Below the pieces are notes generated by a model. The model had not been told where the DNA came from. It saw only the letters and a program-made list of their open reading frames with translations, and did not search any database. Below are positions 8,953 through 16,707 of a stretch of DNA of 64,000 nt, in pieces. Source of the DNA: Hyphomicrobium sp. (GTDB lineage Bacteria; Pseudomonadota; Alphaproteobacteria; Rhizobiales; Hyphomicrobiaceae); NCBI GenBank assembly GCA_017512425.1, contig JAFWGI010000012.1, positions 1-64,000 of the forward strand, read 5' to 3'. The stretch's first letter is position 1; the number at the start of each line of letters is the position of its first letter. Position numbers and translations under genes: made by a program.

Positions 8953-9861
8953 ATGGCAAGTTCGGCGCTGACACATCCGCGGCCTGACGCGGCCGCTGTT
9001 CTCCAACTCCTGAAACCGATCACATGGTTTCCGCCGATGTGGGCGTTTGGATGCGGCTTGGTTTCATCCGGCGTTGCCGCGGCTGATATCGGTTGGCTTG
9101 TTCTGATTTGCGGTGTGTTGCTCAGTGGCCCGCTCGTTTGCGGCACCAGCCAGGTCGTCAACGATTGGTTCGATCAAGATGTCGATCGCATCAACGAGCC
9201 GCAACGGCCCATACCTTCAGGGCGTGTTCCAGGGCGTTGGGGATTGATCATCGCCTGGATGATGACGGCGCTATCGCTTGTCGTCGGGACTGTGCTCGGC
9301 CCGTGGGGATTTCTTGCGACCGCGATTGGTTTGCTGCTGGCGTGGGCCTATAGCGCGCCACCGATCCGCCTCAAGCAAAACGGCTGGTGGGGCAACGCCG
9401 CCTGCGGTGCTTGCTACGAAGGACTGCCCTGGTTCACCGGTGCACTCGTTGCGACAGGCGCATTGCCGGATTGGCGGATACTTTCACTTGCCGCGCTCTA
9501 TAGTGTCGGCGCACATGGCATCATGACGTTGAACGACTTCAAGTCCATTGAAGGTGATCGTCAAATGGGCGTACGCACGATACCCGTGCAGATCGGGCCG
9601 GAACGCGCGGCGCTGCTGGCGTGCGTGGTAATGGCCGTTCCGCAAGTGATTGTCGTCGATCTGCTATTGCAGTGGGGCGCGCTGCTCATGGCTGGCGTCG
9701 TTGCGGCGCTGATATTGGTCCAGCTCGCATGCATGAAGCGCATGCTGTCGGATCCGAGAGGACTGGCGCCCTGGTACAATGCGACTGGCGTCACGCTCTT
9801 TGTTCTTGGAATGCTCGCGAGCGCGTTTGCCGTTCGTTCGATCCTAGGAGTTACGCCATGA
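8953..9861 (+). CDS. bchG: bacteriochlorophyll synthase
   Basis: BchG attaches the geranylgeranyl or phytyl tail to bacteriochlorophyllide a in the membrane. The protein has about 302 residues; a GTG immediately before the ATG is in frame. The UbiA-family motif NDWFDQDVDRINEPQRPIPSG binds the prenyl diphosphate via Mg2+, and the second motif NDFKSIEGDRQMGVRTIPV is present. Multiple hydrophobic spans fit the roughly nine helices of this family. No clear ribosome site precedes the start, and the predicted promoter places the transcript start at or near the ATG, so a leaderless mRNA is possible. The last codons overlap the start of the following carrier gene (ATGA). Confidence 0.95.
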   Translation: MASSALTHPRPDAAAVLQLLKPITWFPPMWAFGCGLVSSGVAAADIGWLVLICGVLLSGPLVCGTSQVVNDWFDQDVDRINEPQRPIPSGRVPGRWGLIIAWMMTALSLVVGTVLGPWGFLATAIGLLLAWAYSAPPIRLKQNGWWGNAACGACYEGLPWFTGALVATGALPDWRILSLAALYSVGAHGIMTLNDFKSIEGDRQMGVRTIPVQIGPERAALLACVVMAVPQVIVVDLLLQWGALLMAGVVAALILVQLACMKRMLSDPRGLAPWYNATGVTLFVLGMLASAFAVRSILGVTP

Positions 9862-11204
9862 CAACCCAGTCCATGAGCTGGCTGTCAATCGTCCGCATGG
9901 GTCTCGTTCAAACCTCGCTCGGTGCGATCGTTGTCTTGACGACGTCAACGATCAACCGCGTCATGGTCGTCGAACTCTCTCTCGCTGCAATGATCCCGGG
10001 GATTTTGGTGACATTGCATTACGCGCTGCAGTTTCTTCGTCCGCGCTGGGGCTATGGCTCGGATGTCGGAGGCCGCCGCACGCCGTGGATCATCGGCGGC
10101 ATGGCCCTTCTCGCGCTCGGCGGCGCAGGCGCGGCCGTCGCAACAGCGCTGATGACCTACAACTTTTATGCCGGTTTTGCGCTCGCGGTTTTCGCGTTCA
10201 CGCTTGTCGGCGTCGGTGTCGGCGCGACAGGGACAAATCTGCTGACGATGCTGGCGACGCACGTCTCAAGCGAACGCCGTGCCGCCGCAGCCACCATCGT
10301 GTGGATGATGATGATTGCGGGCTTCATCGTCACAACCGTAACGGCCGGATCATTTCTGGACCCGTTCACGCCAACGCGGCTGATCGTTGTTGCGTCAGCG
10401 GTTTCTGCGCTGGCGTTTCTCGTGGCCACGGCGGCGCTTTACAATCTTGAAGATGCGAACGCGCCCGCGCGGGCAGAGATGCCGGCGCGCGACACAACCA
10501 CAGTCAAGCCGTCGTTCCGGCAGTCATTCGTTGAGGTCTGGAACGAGCCCGCGCCGCGCCGTTTTGCGATTTTTATCTTCGTATCGATGCTGGCCTACAG
10601 CATGCAGGATTTGATCTTGGAGCCGTTCGCCGGGATCGTGTTCGGCATGACGCCGGGGCAATCGACGAAGCTCGCCGGACTGCAGAACGGCGGTGTGTTC
10701 GCAGGCATGCTGATGGTCGCGCTCGCGACCAATCCTCGTATCGGATTCGGCAGCCTGCGGGCATGGACAGTCGCGGGATGCTGGGCGTCCGCCGCGGCGT
10801 TGCTCGCGCTCGTATCGGCGGGGATGACTGCGGATGTCGTCGCGCTCAAGGCCGCCGCATTCGGGCTCGGATTTGCAAATGGGGCGTACGCTGTCGCGGC
10901 GATCGGTTCGATGATGGCACTTGCAGACACAGGCACGCATAAGCGCGAAGGCATGCGCATGGGCATCTTCGGCGCGGCTCAGGCGCTTTCCTTCGGAGCA
11001 GGCGGATTCCTTGGAACGCTTGCGGTCGACATTTTGCGCCATGCTGTGGAGACGCCCGGCACGGCCTATGCCGTCGTTTTTGCGATTGAGGCCTGCCTAT
11101 TTGCGGTCGCTGCATTGCTCGCCGTCAACGCCACTGCGTCAGTCGACGCTAACGCGGCTCAGGACAATCGTTCACACGTGACACAGGCGGGCGCCCATGT
11201 CTGA
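9858..11204 (+). CDS. PucC/LhaA-family major facilitator next to bchG
   Basis: A 448-residue, 12-span membrane protein of the BCD (bacteriochlorophyll delivery) family of the MFS superfamily, the group containing PucC, LhaA and the ORF428/bch2 protein found between bchG and bchP. It has the signature MVVELSLAAMIPGILVTLHY, then RPRWGYGSDVGGRRTPWIIGG, and a C-terminal repeat with MALADTGTHKREGMRMGIFGAAQ. These proteins help insert or hand over bacteriochlorophyll during light-harvesting assembly. The ATG at 9858 overlaps the bchG stop and has a GGAG site before it. Its end overlaps the bchP start by 8 bases. Which BCD subgroup it belongs to needs a tree; position points to the bchG-bch2-bchP type. 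Confidence 0.88.
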   Translation: MTTQSMSWLSIVRMGLVQTSLGAIVVLTTSTINRVMVVELSLAAMIPGILVTLHYALQFLRPRWGYGSDVGGRRTPWIIGGMALLALGGAGAAVATALMTYNFYAGFALAVFAFTLVGVGVGATGTNLLTMLATHVSSERRAAAATIVWMMMIAGFIVTTVTAGSFLDPFTPTRLIVVASAVSALAFLVATAALYNLEDANAPARAEMPARDTTTVKPSFRQSFVEVWNEPAPRRFAIFIFVSMLAYSMQDLILEPFAGIVFGMTPGQSTKLAGLQNGGVFAGMLMVALATNPRIGFGSLRAWTVAGCWASAAALLALVSAGMTADVVALKAAAFGLGFANGAYAVAAIGSMMALADTGTHKREGMRMGIFGAAQALSFGAGGFLGTLAVDILRHAVETPGTAYAVVFAIEACLFAVAALLAVNATASVDANAAQDNRSHVTQAGAHV

Positions 11205-12417
11205 CGCGAGCGCCGCACGCGAGTCTTATGATTGCGTCGTCGTCGGTGGCGGCCCAACGGGCGCGACCGTTGCGCACGAACTTGCCGAAGCTGGCCACAA
11301 GATCATGTTGCTTGACAAGAGCGGCCGCATCAAACCGTGCGGCGGCGCGGTGCCGCCCCGCCTCCTCAAAGACTTCAACATTCCGCGTTCATTGCTCGTC
11401 GCCGAAGTCAAAGCGGCGTGCATCGTCTCGCCATCGGCGCGGCGCGTCGACATGCCGATCGACGGCACGGGGTACGTCGGCATGGTCGACAGAGAAGAAT
11501 TCGATGAGTGGTTGCGCGTGCGCGCGGCAGCATCCGGTGCCGTGCGGTTGTCGGGGACGTTCCAAACCTTGTCGCGCGACGCTTCTGGAATGTCTGTCGT
11601 CACGTTTGCAGCGAAGGATGGCACGAAAGTGTCCGCAAGCGCGCGTTGCGTTGTCGGTGCCGATGGTGCGCTGTCAGCCGTTGCCCGGCAAGCGCTACCA
11701 GATGTCAGAACGAAGTTCGTCTTCGCGTACCACGAGATTGTTCGCGCGCCAGAGAAAGCCGACAACGTCGCCGCCGCGCTGTTCGACGGCAAGCGCTGTG
11801 ACGTCTATTATGATGCGCGCCTTTCACCCGACTTCTACGGCTGGATATTCCCTCACGGCGAAACTGTCAGCGTCGGCACCGGCAGTGCAAACAAAGGGTT
11901 CTCGCTGAAGGCCGCCGTCCGCGAATTGCGAACCGCATCCGGGCTGACCGGCGTCGAAACGATCCGCAGGGAAGGGGCGCCGATCCCGTTGAAGCCACTC
12001 AAGCGCTGGGACAACCGCCGCGATGTCATCGTTGCAGGCGACGCGGCTGGCGTCGTCGCACCGGCATCGGGCGAGGGGATTTATTACGCGATGTATTCGG
12101 GAAGGCTTGTGGCCGACGCCGTCGCGCAGTTCTTAAAGACCGGCGACGCGCGGGCACTCGCGACGGCGCGCAAACGCTTCATGACAGCGCATCGCACCGT
12201 ATTCTGGGTGCTTGGCGTGATGCAGCACTTTTGGTACCGCAACGATAAGCGCCGCGAGCGCTTTGTCAGTATGTGCGCCGACAAGGACGTTCAGTCGCTC
12301 ACCTGGCAATCGTACATGCACAAAGAACTCGTGCGGACCAAGCCAATCGCGCATGTCAAAATTTTCATCAAAGACCTTGCGCACTTGGCGGGCATCGTCC
12401 CGACTCACCGCTCATGA
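11197..12417 (+). CDS. bchP: geranylgeranyl-bacteriochlorophyll reductase
   Basis: BchP is an FAD-dependent reductase that saturates the geranylgeranyl tail to phytyl. The 406-residue protein starts with the dinucleotide-binding motif YDCVVVGGGPTGATVAHELAEAGH, then KPCGGAVPPRLLKDF, typical of BchP/ChlP, and later VIVAGDAAGVVAPASGEGIYYAM for FAD ribityl binding. Its start lies inside the end of the carrier gene, showing translational coupling in a bchG-carrier-bchP operon. Confidence 0.95.
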   Translation: MSDASAARESYDCVVVGGGPTGATVAHELAEAGHKIMLLDKSGRIKPCGGAVPPRLLKDFNIPRSLLVAEVKAACIVSPSARRVDMPIDGTGYVGMVDREEFDEWLRVRAAASGAVRLSGTFQTLSRDASGMSVVTFAAKDGTKVSASARCVVGADGALSAVARQALPDVRTKFVFAYHEIVRAPEKADNVAAALFDGKRCDVYYDARLSPDFYGWIFPHGETVSVGTGSANKGFSLKAAVRELRTASGLTGVETIRREGAPIPLKPLKRWDNRRDVIVAGDAAGVVAPASGEGIYYAMYSGRLVADAVAQFLKTGDARALATARKRFMTAHRTVFWVLGVMQHFWYRNDKRRERFVSMCADKDVQSLTWQSYMHKELVRTKPIAHVKIFIKDLAHLAGIVPTHRS

Positions 12418-12448
12418 CCCTTGTCGAACTGACCTGGAGTAGCTCGCG

Positions 12449-12715
12449 TTGGAGCACCTGTTTGCGACTGGCCAGATAGCCGATGTGGTGCTCGTGCTCA
12501 TGGCTGTGGAGGGCATCGCACTCACTTTGCTTTATCGCGCAAAAGGCATCGGCATGGAGCCGCGCGCGGTCTGGACCAATCTTGCGGCTGGCGCCGCGTT
12601 ATTTCTCGCGTTCCGTTCCGCGCTCGCCGATGATCATTGGCATGTCACGGCAGCATTTCTAATCGTCGGCCTGCTTGCACACGCCGCCGATCTCGCAATC
12701 AGGTGGCAGAAGTAG
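12449..12715 (+). CDS. small three-span membrane protein after bchP
   Basis: An 88-residue protein starting at TTG (12449) with TGGAG about 10 bases upstream. It has three hydrophobic stretches (IADVVLVLMAVEGIALTLLY, VWTNLAAGAALFLAFRSAL, HVTAAFLIVGLLAHAADLAI). No family is recognised with confidence. It lies 31 bases after bchP on the same strand, so it is probably the last gene of the bchG operon, and its 3' end overlaps the convergent LysR gene by 17 bases. The position suggests a role in pigment or photosynthetic membrane assembly, but that is inference. Confidence 0.65.
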   Translation: MEHLFATGQIADVVLVLMAVEGIALTLLYRAKGIGMEPRAVWTNLAAGAALFLAFRSALADDHWHVTAAFLIVGLLAHAADLAIRWQK

Positions 12716-13667
12716 CAAGTCTTGCGCTCTTCGCTGCGTCCGGCAGATAAGCGCTGCCTTCGGTCGTCAAGAAATTCCACATCGCGATACCTGCCGGCAT
12801 GAGTGCTTTTGACTTCGCATGAACCGCATACCACTGCCGGATGATCGGAAATCCTTGTAAGGGCAGAATAGCCAACTGCTTTGCGGCGACTTCGGCCGAG
12901 ATGGTGTGTGCCGAAACGAATGCAATTCCGAGATTGGCAATTGCGGCCTGTTTGACGGCCTCATTATCGCCGATCTGCATGCTGGCGCGCATCTCGACTT
13001 GCGCGTTCAAGAGTATGCGCTCAAGCAAAAGGCGCGTTCCTGATCCACGTTCCCGCAGCAGCAAAGTTTCCGAAGCCAAGTCCTCTAGGGCAAGGCGACT
13101 GCGGCGCACGAGGGGATGACCGGGCGCTGCAATGAAAACGTGAGGATGCGGTCCGAGAATTTCTCCGTTGAACGTCGCCATATCAACGGGACGTCCCATA
13201 ATTGCGATATCGATGCGCAGTTCTTCAAGTGCAGCCGCAATTGTCTGGCGATTGGCAATCGTGAGATCGATATCGACCGCCGCGTGCGTTTTTGCAAAGG
13301 CTGCCAAGATACGCGGCGCAAAGTATTTGGCGTTGCTCGCAGCCCCAATGACAATCCGTCCCCGGCTTAGCCCCCGCATTTCCATCAGCCCATCGCGACA
13401 CTCATCAAGCAGCGACTGCATGCGCGACTGAATGCCGAGGACGTAGCGCCCGGCATCCGTCATGCGCATCCCTGCTGGCGTGCGGTCAAAGAGGGCCGTG
13501 CCCGTTTGGACTTCAAGTAATTTAAGCTGCGCGGTGACCGCCGGCGGCGTTACGCCGAGCACATCAGCCGCCGCGGTAATTTTCCCCGTGCGTGCGATTG
13601 CAGCCAGAACATTGAGTTGCTTCAGCGTGAGATCTCGCGTCGAGATGTCATTCACTTTTTCTTTCAT
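12699..13667 (-). CDS. LysR-type regulator, CbbR-like
   Basis: A 322-residue LysR protein. The winged HTH is at residues ~14-72 (LTLKQLNVLAAIARTGKITAAADVLGVTPPAVTAQLKLLE), and the effector domain reads SRGRIVIGAASNAKYFAPRILAAF then IDLTIANRQTI. This layout resembles CbbR, which activates Calvin-cycle genes in response to metabolites. It is divergent from gap (start 13855), the usual CbbR arrangement with its target. The shared 187-base gap contains an A/T-rich stretch with LysR-like TNA elements near 13670-13695. Regulation of gap is the simplest reading; wider control of cbb genes elsewhere is possible. Confidence 0.75.
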   Translation of the reverse strand: MKEKVNDISTRDLTLKQLNVLAAIARTGKITAAADVLGVTPPAVTAQLKLLEVQTGTALFDRTPAGMRMTDAGRYVLGIQSRMQSLLDECRDGLMEMRGLSRGRIVIGAASNAKYFAPRILAAFAKTHAAVDIDLTIANRQTIAAALEELRIDIAIMGRPVDMATFNGEILGPHPHVFIAAPGHPLVRRSRLALEDLASETLLLRERGSGTRLLLERILLNAQVEMRASMQIGDNEAVKQAAIANLGIAFVSAHTISAEVAAKQLAILPLQGFPIIRQWYAVHAKSKALMPAGIAMWNFLTTEGSAYLPDAAKSARLATSAT

Positions 13668-13854
13668 AGGGCGACAAATTAAACAAATTTATTAGCCGCG
13701 CCAACGGCCGCATGATCCGCGCGCGTCGGTCCAATGCGCTTTTTGCGCTGCAAACGGACCCCGTCAAACCGAACAATCAAGTGCTGCGTACACGATGAGA
13801 TCGATGGGTATTGCCGACACGAATTGATCAACAAACACAGATTGCGAGGGTTGG

Positions 13855-14916
13855 ATGACGAAGACATGGCGCGTGGCCATCAATGGGTTCGGACGTATCG
13901 GGCGATTAATCATGCGCGCCGCCATCGAAAGTGGCCGCAAGGATCTGACGTTTGTGGCGATCAACGATCTCGGCTCGGCTGAGGTCAACGCGCACCTGCT
14001 CAAGCACGATACGGTCCACGGACTGCTCGGCGCAGATGTCTTTGCAAGCGACGGCCGCATTCGCGCGAACGGTTTCGACGTTGCCGTTTTTACGGAAGTC
14101 CTGCCGCGCAAGCTGCCCTGGCGCGAGCTTGATGTCGATATTGTCTTCGAGTGCACGGGCCGTCTGAGCAGCCGGGATGATGCCACCGCCCATATCGAAG
14201 CGGGCGCGAAGCGTGTTCTGGTTTCAGCGCCCTCGCGCGGCGCCGACGCGACGATCGTCTACGGCATTAATCATCACGAGCTGACCGGCGACGACGTCAT
14301 TGTATCCAATGCGTCGTGCACAACGAACTGCCTCGTGCCGGTTGTCAAAGTGCTTGATGATTTGCTGGGCGTTGAGCGTGGCTTCATGACAACCGTGCAC
14401 GCGATCACGGGTGATCAACGCCCGCTTGACGCATTTCATCAGGACTTTTTGCTGGCGCGCGCCGCCTACTCAAATCTCATCCCGACATCGACGGGCGCTG
14501 CCAAAGCCGTTGGATTGGTTCTACCGCGCCTGATGGGCAGGCTTGAAGGCGCGGCTATCCGCGTGCCGACGCTGAACGTCAGCCTGATCGATCTTAAGGT
14601 CGATATTTCAGCGAAAACGACGCCGGAAGAAGTCAACCGCGCGTTCGAGCGCGCCGCAGCGCAAAAGTCGTTCAATGGTGTTTTGCAGGTCAACAAGGTG
14701 CCGCTGGCGTCGTCGGACTTCAATCACAATCCTGCGAGCGCCATCGTCGATCTGGCGGCAACCACTGTCATCGACGGCCGCATGGTGCGTGTGCTCGCCT
14801 GGTACGACAACGAATGGGGCTTCGCCAATCGCATGCTCGATACAGCGACCGTCATGGGCAACCTCATCGGCAAAAAGCAAAAAGCGCGCGTGCGTGAGCC
14901 CGCGCTTGACCGATGA
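13855..14916 (+). CDS. gap: glyceraldehyde-3-phosphate dehydrogenase, divergent type
   Basis: A 353-residue GAPDH that interconverts glyceraldehyde-3-phosphate and 1,3-bisphosphoglycerate in glycolysis or the Calvin cycle. It shows the NAD(P) motif VAINGFGRIGRL, the catalytic Cys155 in SNASCTTNCLVP, and His182. The C-terminal WYDNEWGFANRM is normal. The segment after the active His is unusual: TVHAITGDQ replaces the common TVHSYTNDQ, and HQDFLLARAA replaces HxDLRRARAA, so both arginines of the RR pair are leucines (199-200). The second corresponds to Arg195, a phosphate-site residue in well-studied GAPDHs. Substrate handling may therefore differ. It sits opposite a CbbR-like gene inside the photosynthesis cluster. 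Confidence 0.85.
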   Translation: MTKTWRVAINGFGRIGRLIMRAAIESGRKDLTFVAINDLGSAEVNAHLLKHDTVHGLLGADVFASDGRIRANGFDVAVFTEVLPRKLPWRELDVDIVFECTGRLSSRDDATAHIEAGAKRVLVSAPSRGADATIVYGINHHELTGDDVIVSNASCTTNCLVPVVKVLDDLLGVERGFMTTVHAITGDQRPLDAFHQDFLLARAAYSNLIPTSTGAAKAVGLVLPRLMGRLEGAAIRVPTLNVSLIDLKVDISAKTTPEEVNRAFERAAAQKSFNGVLQVNKVPLASSDFNHNPASAIVDLAATTVIDGRMVRVLAWYDNEWGFANRMLDTATVMGNLIGKKQKARVREPALDR

Positions 14917-14993
14917 CAGCCGTCGCAGCGACGACCCGTCAGGGAAGAGACGGCAGGAGTGTGAACATCGAAATCTAGAAATGGAGTTATGCC

Positions 14994-15428
14994 ATGATCG
15001 TGCAAGACATACTGTCCGCTAAGGGCTCGTCGGTGAAATCAGTGCGTACCGGCGACAGTATGCGGACTCTTGTTGGACGTCTGCTCGAGGACAAGATTGG
15101 CGCGATGGTAGTGCTCAGCGATAGCGGTGCGCTGGCCGGAATCATATCCGAACGAGACGTCGTCCGGGGCTTGGCAATCGAAGGCTGCGACGCGCTCTCA
15201 AAGCCGGTTACGACCTTTATGACGTCGGGTGTCGTAACGTGCTCGCCGAAGGACAGCCTGTTCGGCGTCGCAAAACTCATGACTAAGCGGCGCTTTCGCC
15301 ATTTACCCGTTACGGAGAACGGCGACTTGTGTGGTCTTGTCAGTATCGGAGATGTGCTCAATCACCGTCTCGAAGAGCTGCAATTGGAAGCCAACGTGCT
15401 ACGCGACTATTCTATTGCACTGCGGTAG
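14994..15428 (+). CDS. tandem CBS-domain protein
   Basis: A 144-residue protein made of two CBS repeats (about 1-70 and 72-135), with the recognisable cores GAMVVLSDSGALAGIISERDVVRGL and TKRRFRHLPVTENGDLCGLVSIGDVL. Stand-alone CBS pairs of this kind bind adenine nucleotides or NADH and act as energy or redox sensors for partner enzymes. It follows gap by 77 bases on the same strand with GGAG before the ATG, so it may be co-transcribed and could tune carbon flux. The partner is unknown. Confidence 0.85.
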   Translation: MIVQDILSAKGSSVKSVRTGDSMRTLVGRLLEDKIGAMVVLSDSGALAGIISERDVVRGLAIEGCDALSKPVTTFMTSGVVTCSPKDSLFGVAKLMTKRRFRHLPVTENGDLCGLVSIGDVLNHRLEELQLEANVLRDYSIALR

Positions 15429-15572
15429 CAGCTTTTTTGAGCGGACTTGCCGGTGCGCCACTTCGCATCCGGCAATGTCTTCATTATCCCAGCGACAATG
15501 ATGTCAAAGCGCGTGACGGCGCATGCCGGCCGTGGTACGAAGCAAGTGACCATTAGGTTGGACATCCATTTA

Positions 15573-15590
15573 TGTAATAAAGAAATGACA
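15573..15590. promoter_or_regulatory. consensus PpsR box upstream of bchI
   Basis: TGT-N12-ACA with exact spacing, 61 bases before the bchI start, in an A/T-rich island. It should place the bchI-bchD-bchO operon under PpsR. Confidence 0.7.
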
Positions 15591-15651
15591 TAAGGCGGGG
15601 CTGGCTTTTCTTCTAACTGCTTGAAAAGGCCTTCCCGGGGGCGCAACCACG

Positions 15652-16707
15652 ATGCCAAAAGCATTCCCGTTTTCTGCAATTGTCGGTCAGGACAACATGA
15701 AATTGTCGCTCCTGATTGCCGCCATAGATCCGACGGTTGGCGGCGTTCTGGTTTTCGGTGATCGAGGCACGGGAAAATCAACTGCGGTGCGTGCCCTCGC
15801 ATCATTGCTACCGCCTATGCTCGCAATTGGCGGCTGCGCGTTCAATTCGGAACCTGAAAGCCCTTGTCCGCCGTCGCGTGGGTGTAAGGCGTGCGGTACG
15901 TTGGCCGAAGCGCCGTCCGAAGCGGCGCAGCGCATGGCAGTTCCCGTCGTCGATCTTCCGCTTGGCGCGACCGAGGATCGGGTCGTGGGCGCGCTCAACC
16001 TCGAGCATGTGTTGACGAGTGGCGCGAAGGTCTTCGATCCGGGACTTCTCGCGCGCGCGCATCGCGGCTTCCTTTACATCGACGAAGTCAACCTGCTCGA
16101 AGATCATCTGGTCGATGTGTTGCTTGACGTTGCGGCATCTGGCGAAAACATCGTCGAACGCGATGGCATTTCTGTTCGGCATCCGGCGCGATTTGTGCTG
16201 GTCGGTAGCGGCAACCCGGAGGAAGGGGAGTTGCGCCCGCAGTTGCTCGACAGGTTCGGCCTGTCTGTTGAAGTGCGCACACCCGACGATATCAAGACGC
16301 GCGTCGAAGTCATACGCCGCCGCGACGCTTATGACCGCGATCCCGACGCTTTCATCGCGGCATGGAGCGGCAAAGAAGCCGAAATTCGCGATCAGATCAG
16401 CGCTGCACGCAATCGGCTGGCCGAGGTCGTCGTGCCTGACCACGCTCTTGAGCGAGCGACGTCGCTCTGCCTCGAAATCGGCACTGACGGTCTGAGAGGA
16501 GAATTGACGATGATGCGGGCTGCGCGCGCGCTCGCAGCACTCGAAGGCGACTTTGAGGTCGGCGACTCGCAGTTGCGTAAAGTGGCGCCGATGGTTCTTG
16601 GTCATCGCTTGCGTCGTAATCCGCTGGATGAGGCGACGGCGAGCGTTCGCGTCGAGCGTGCCGTCCATGAACTCTTCGGCACATCCGGCGAACGGCACAT
16701 GGCATGA
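15652..16707 (+). CDS. bchI: magnesium chelatase subunit I (AAA+ ATPase)
   Basis: BchI powers insertion of Mg2+ into protoporphyrin IX with BchD and BchH. The 351-residue protein has Walker A GDRGTGKS at residues 36-43, the BchI cysteine cluster (CKAC) near residue 80, Walker B GFLYIDEVNLLEDHLVD and sensor sequences including RFVLVGSGNPEEGELRPQLLDRFG. It is the first gene of the bchIDO operon; the start of bchD overlaps its stop. The third subunit, BchH, is not in this window. Confidence 0.97.
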   Translation: MPKAFPFSAIVGQDNMKLSLLIAAIDPTVGGVLVFGDRGTGKSTAVRALASLLPPMLAIGGCAFNSEPESPCPPSRGCKACGTLAEAPSEAAQRMAVPVVDLPLGATEDRVVGALNLEHVLTSGAKVFDPGLLARAHRGFLYIDEVNLLEDHLVDVLLDVAASGENIVERDGISVRHPARFVLVGSGNPEEGELRPQLLDRFGLSVEVRTPDDIKTRVEVIRRRDAYDRDPDAFIAAWSGKEAEIRDQISAARNRLAEVVVPDHALERATSLCLEIGTDGLRGELTMMRAARALAALEGDFEVGDSQLRKVAPMVLGHRLRRNPLDEATASVRVERAVHELFGTSGERHMA

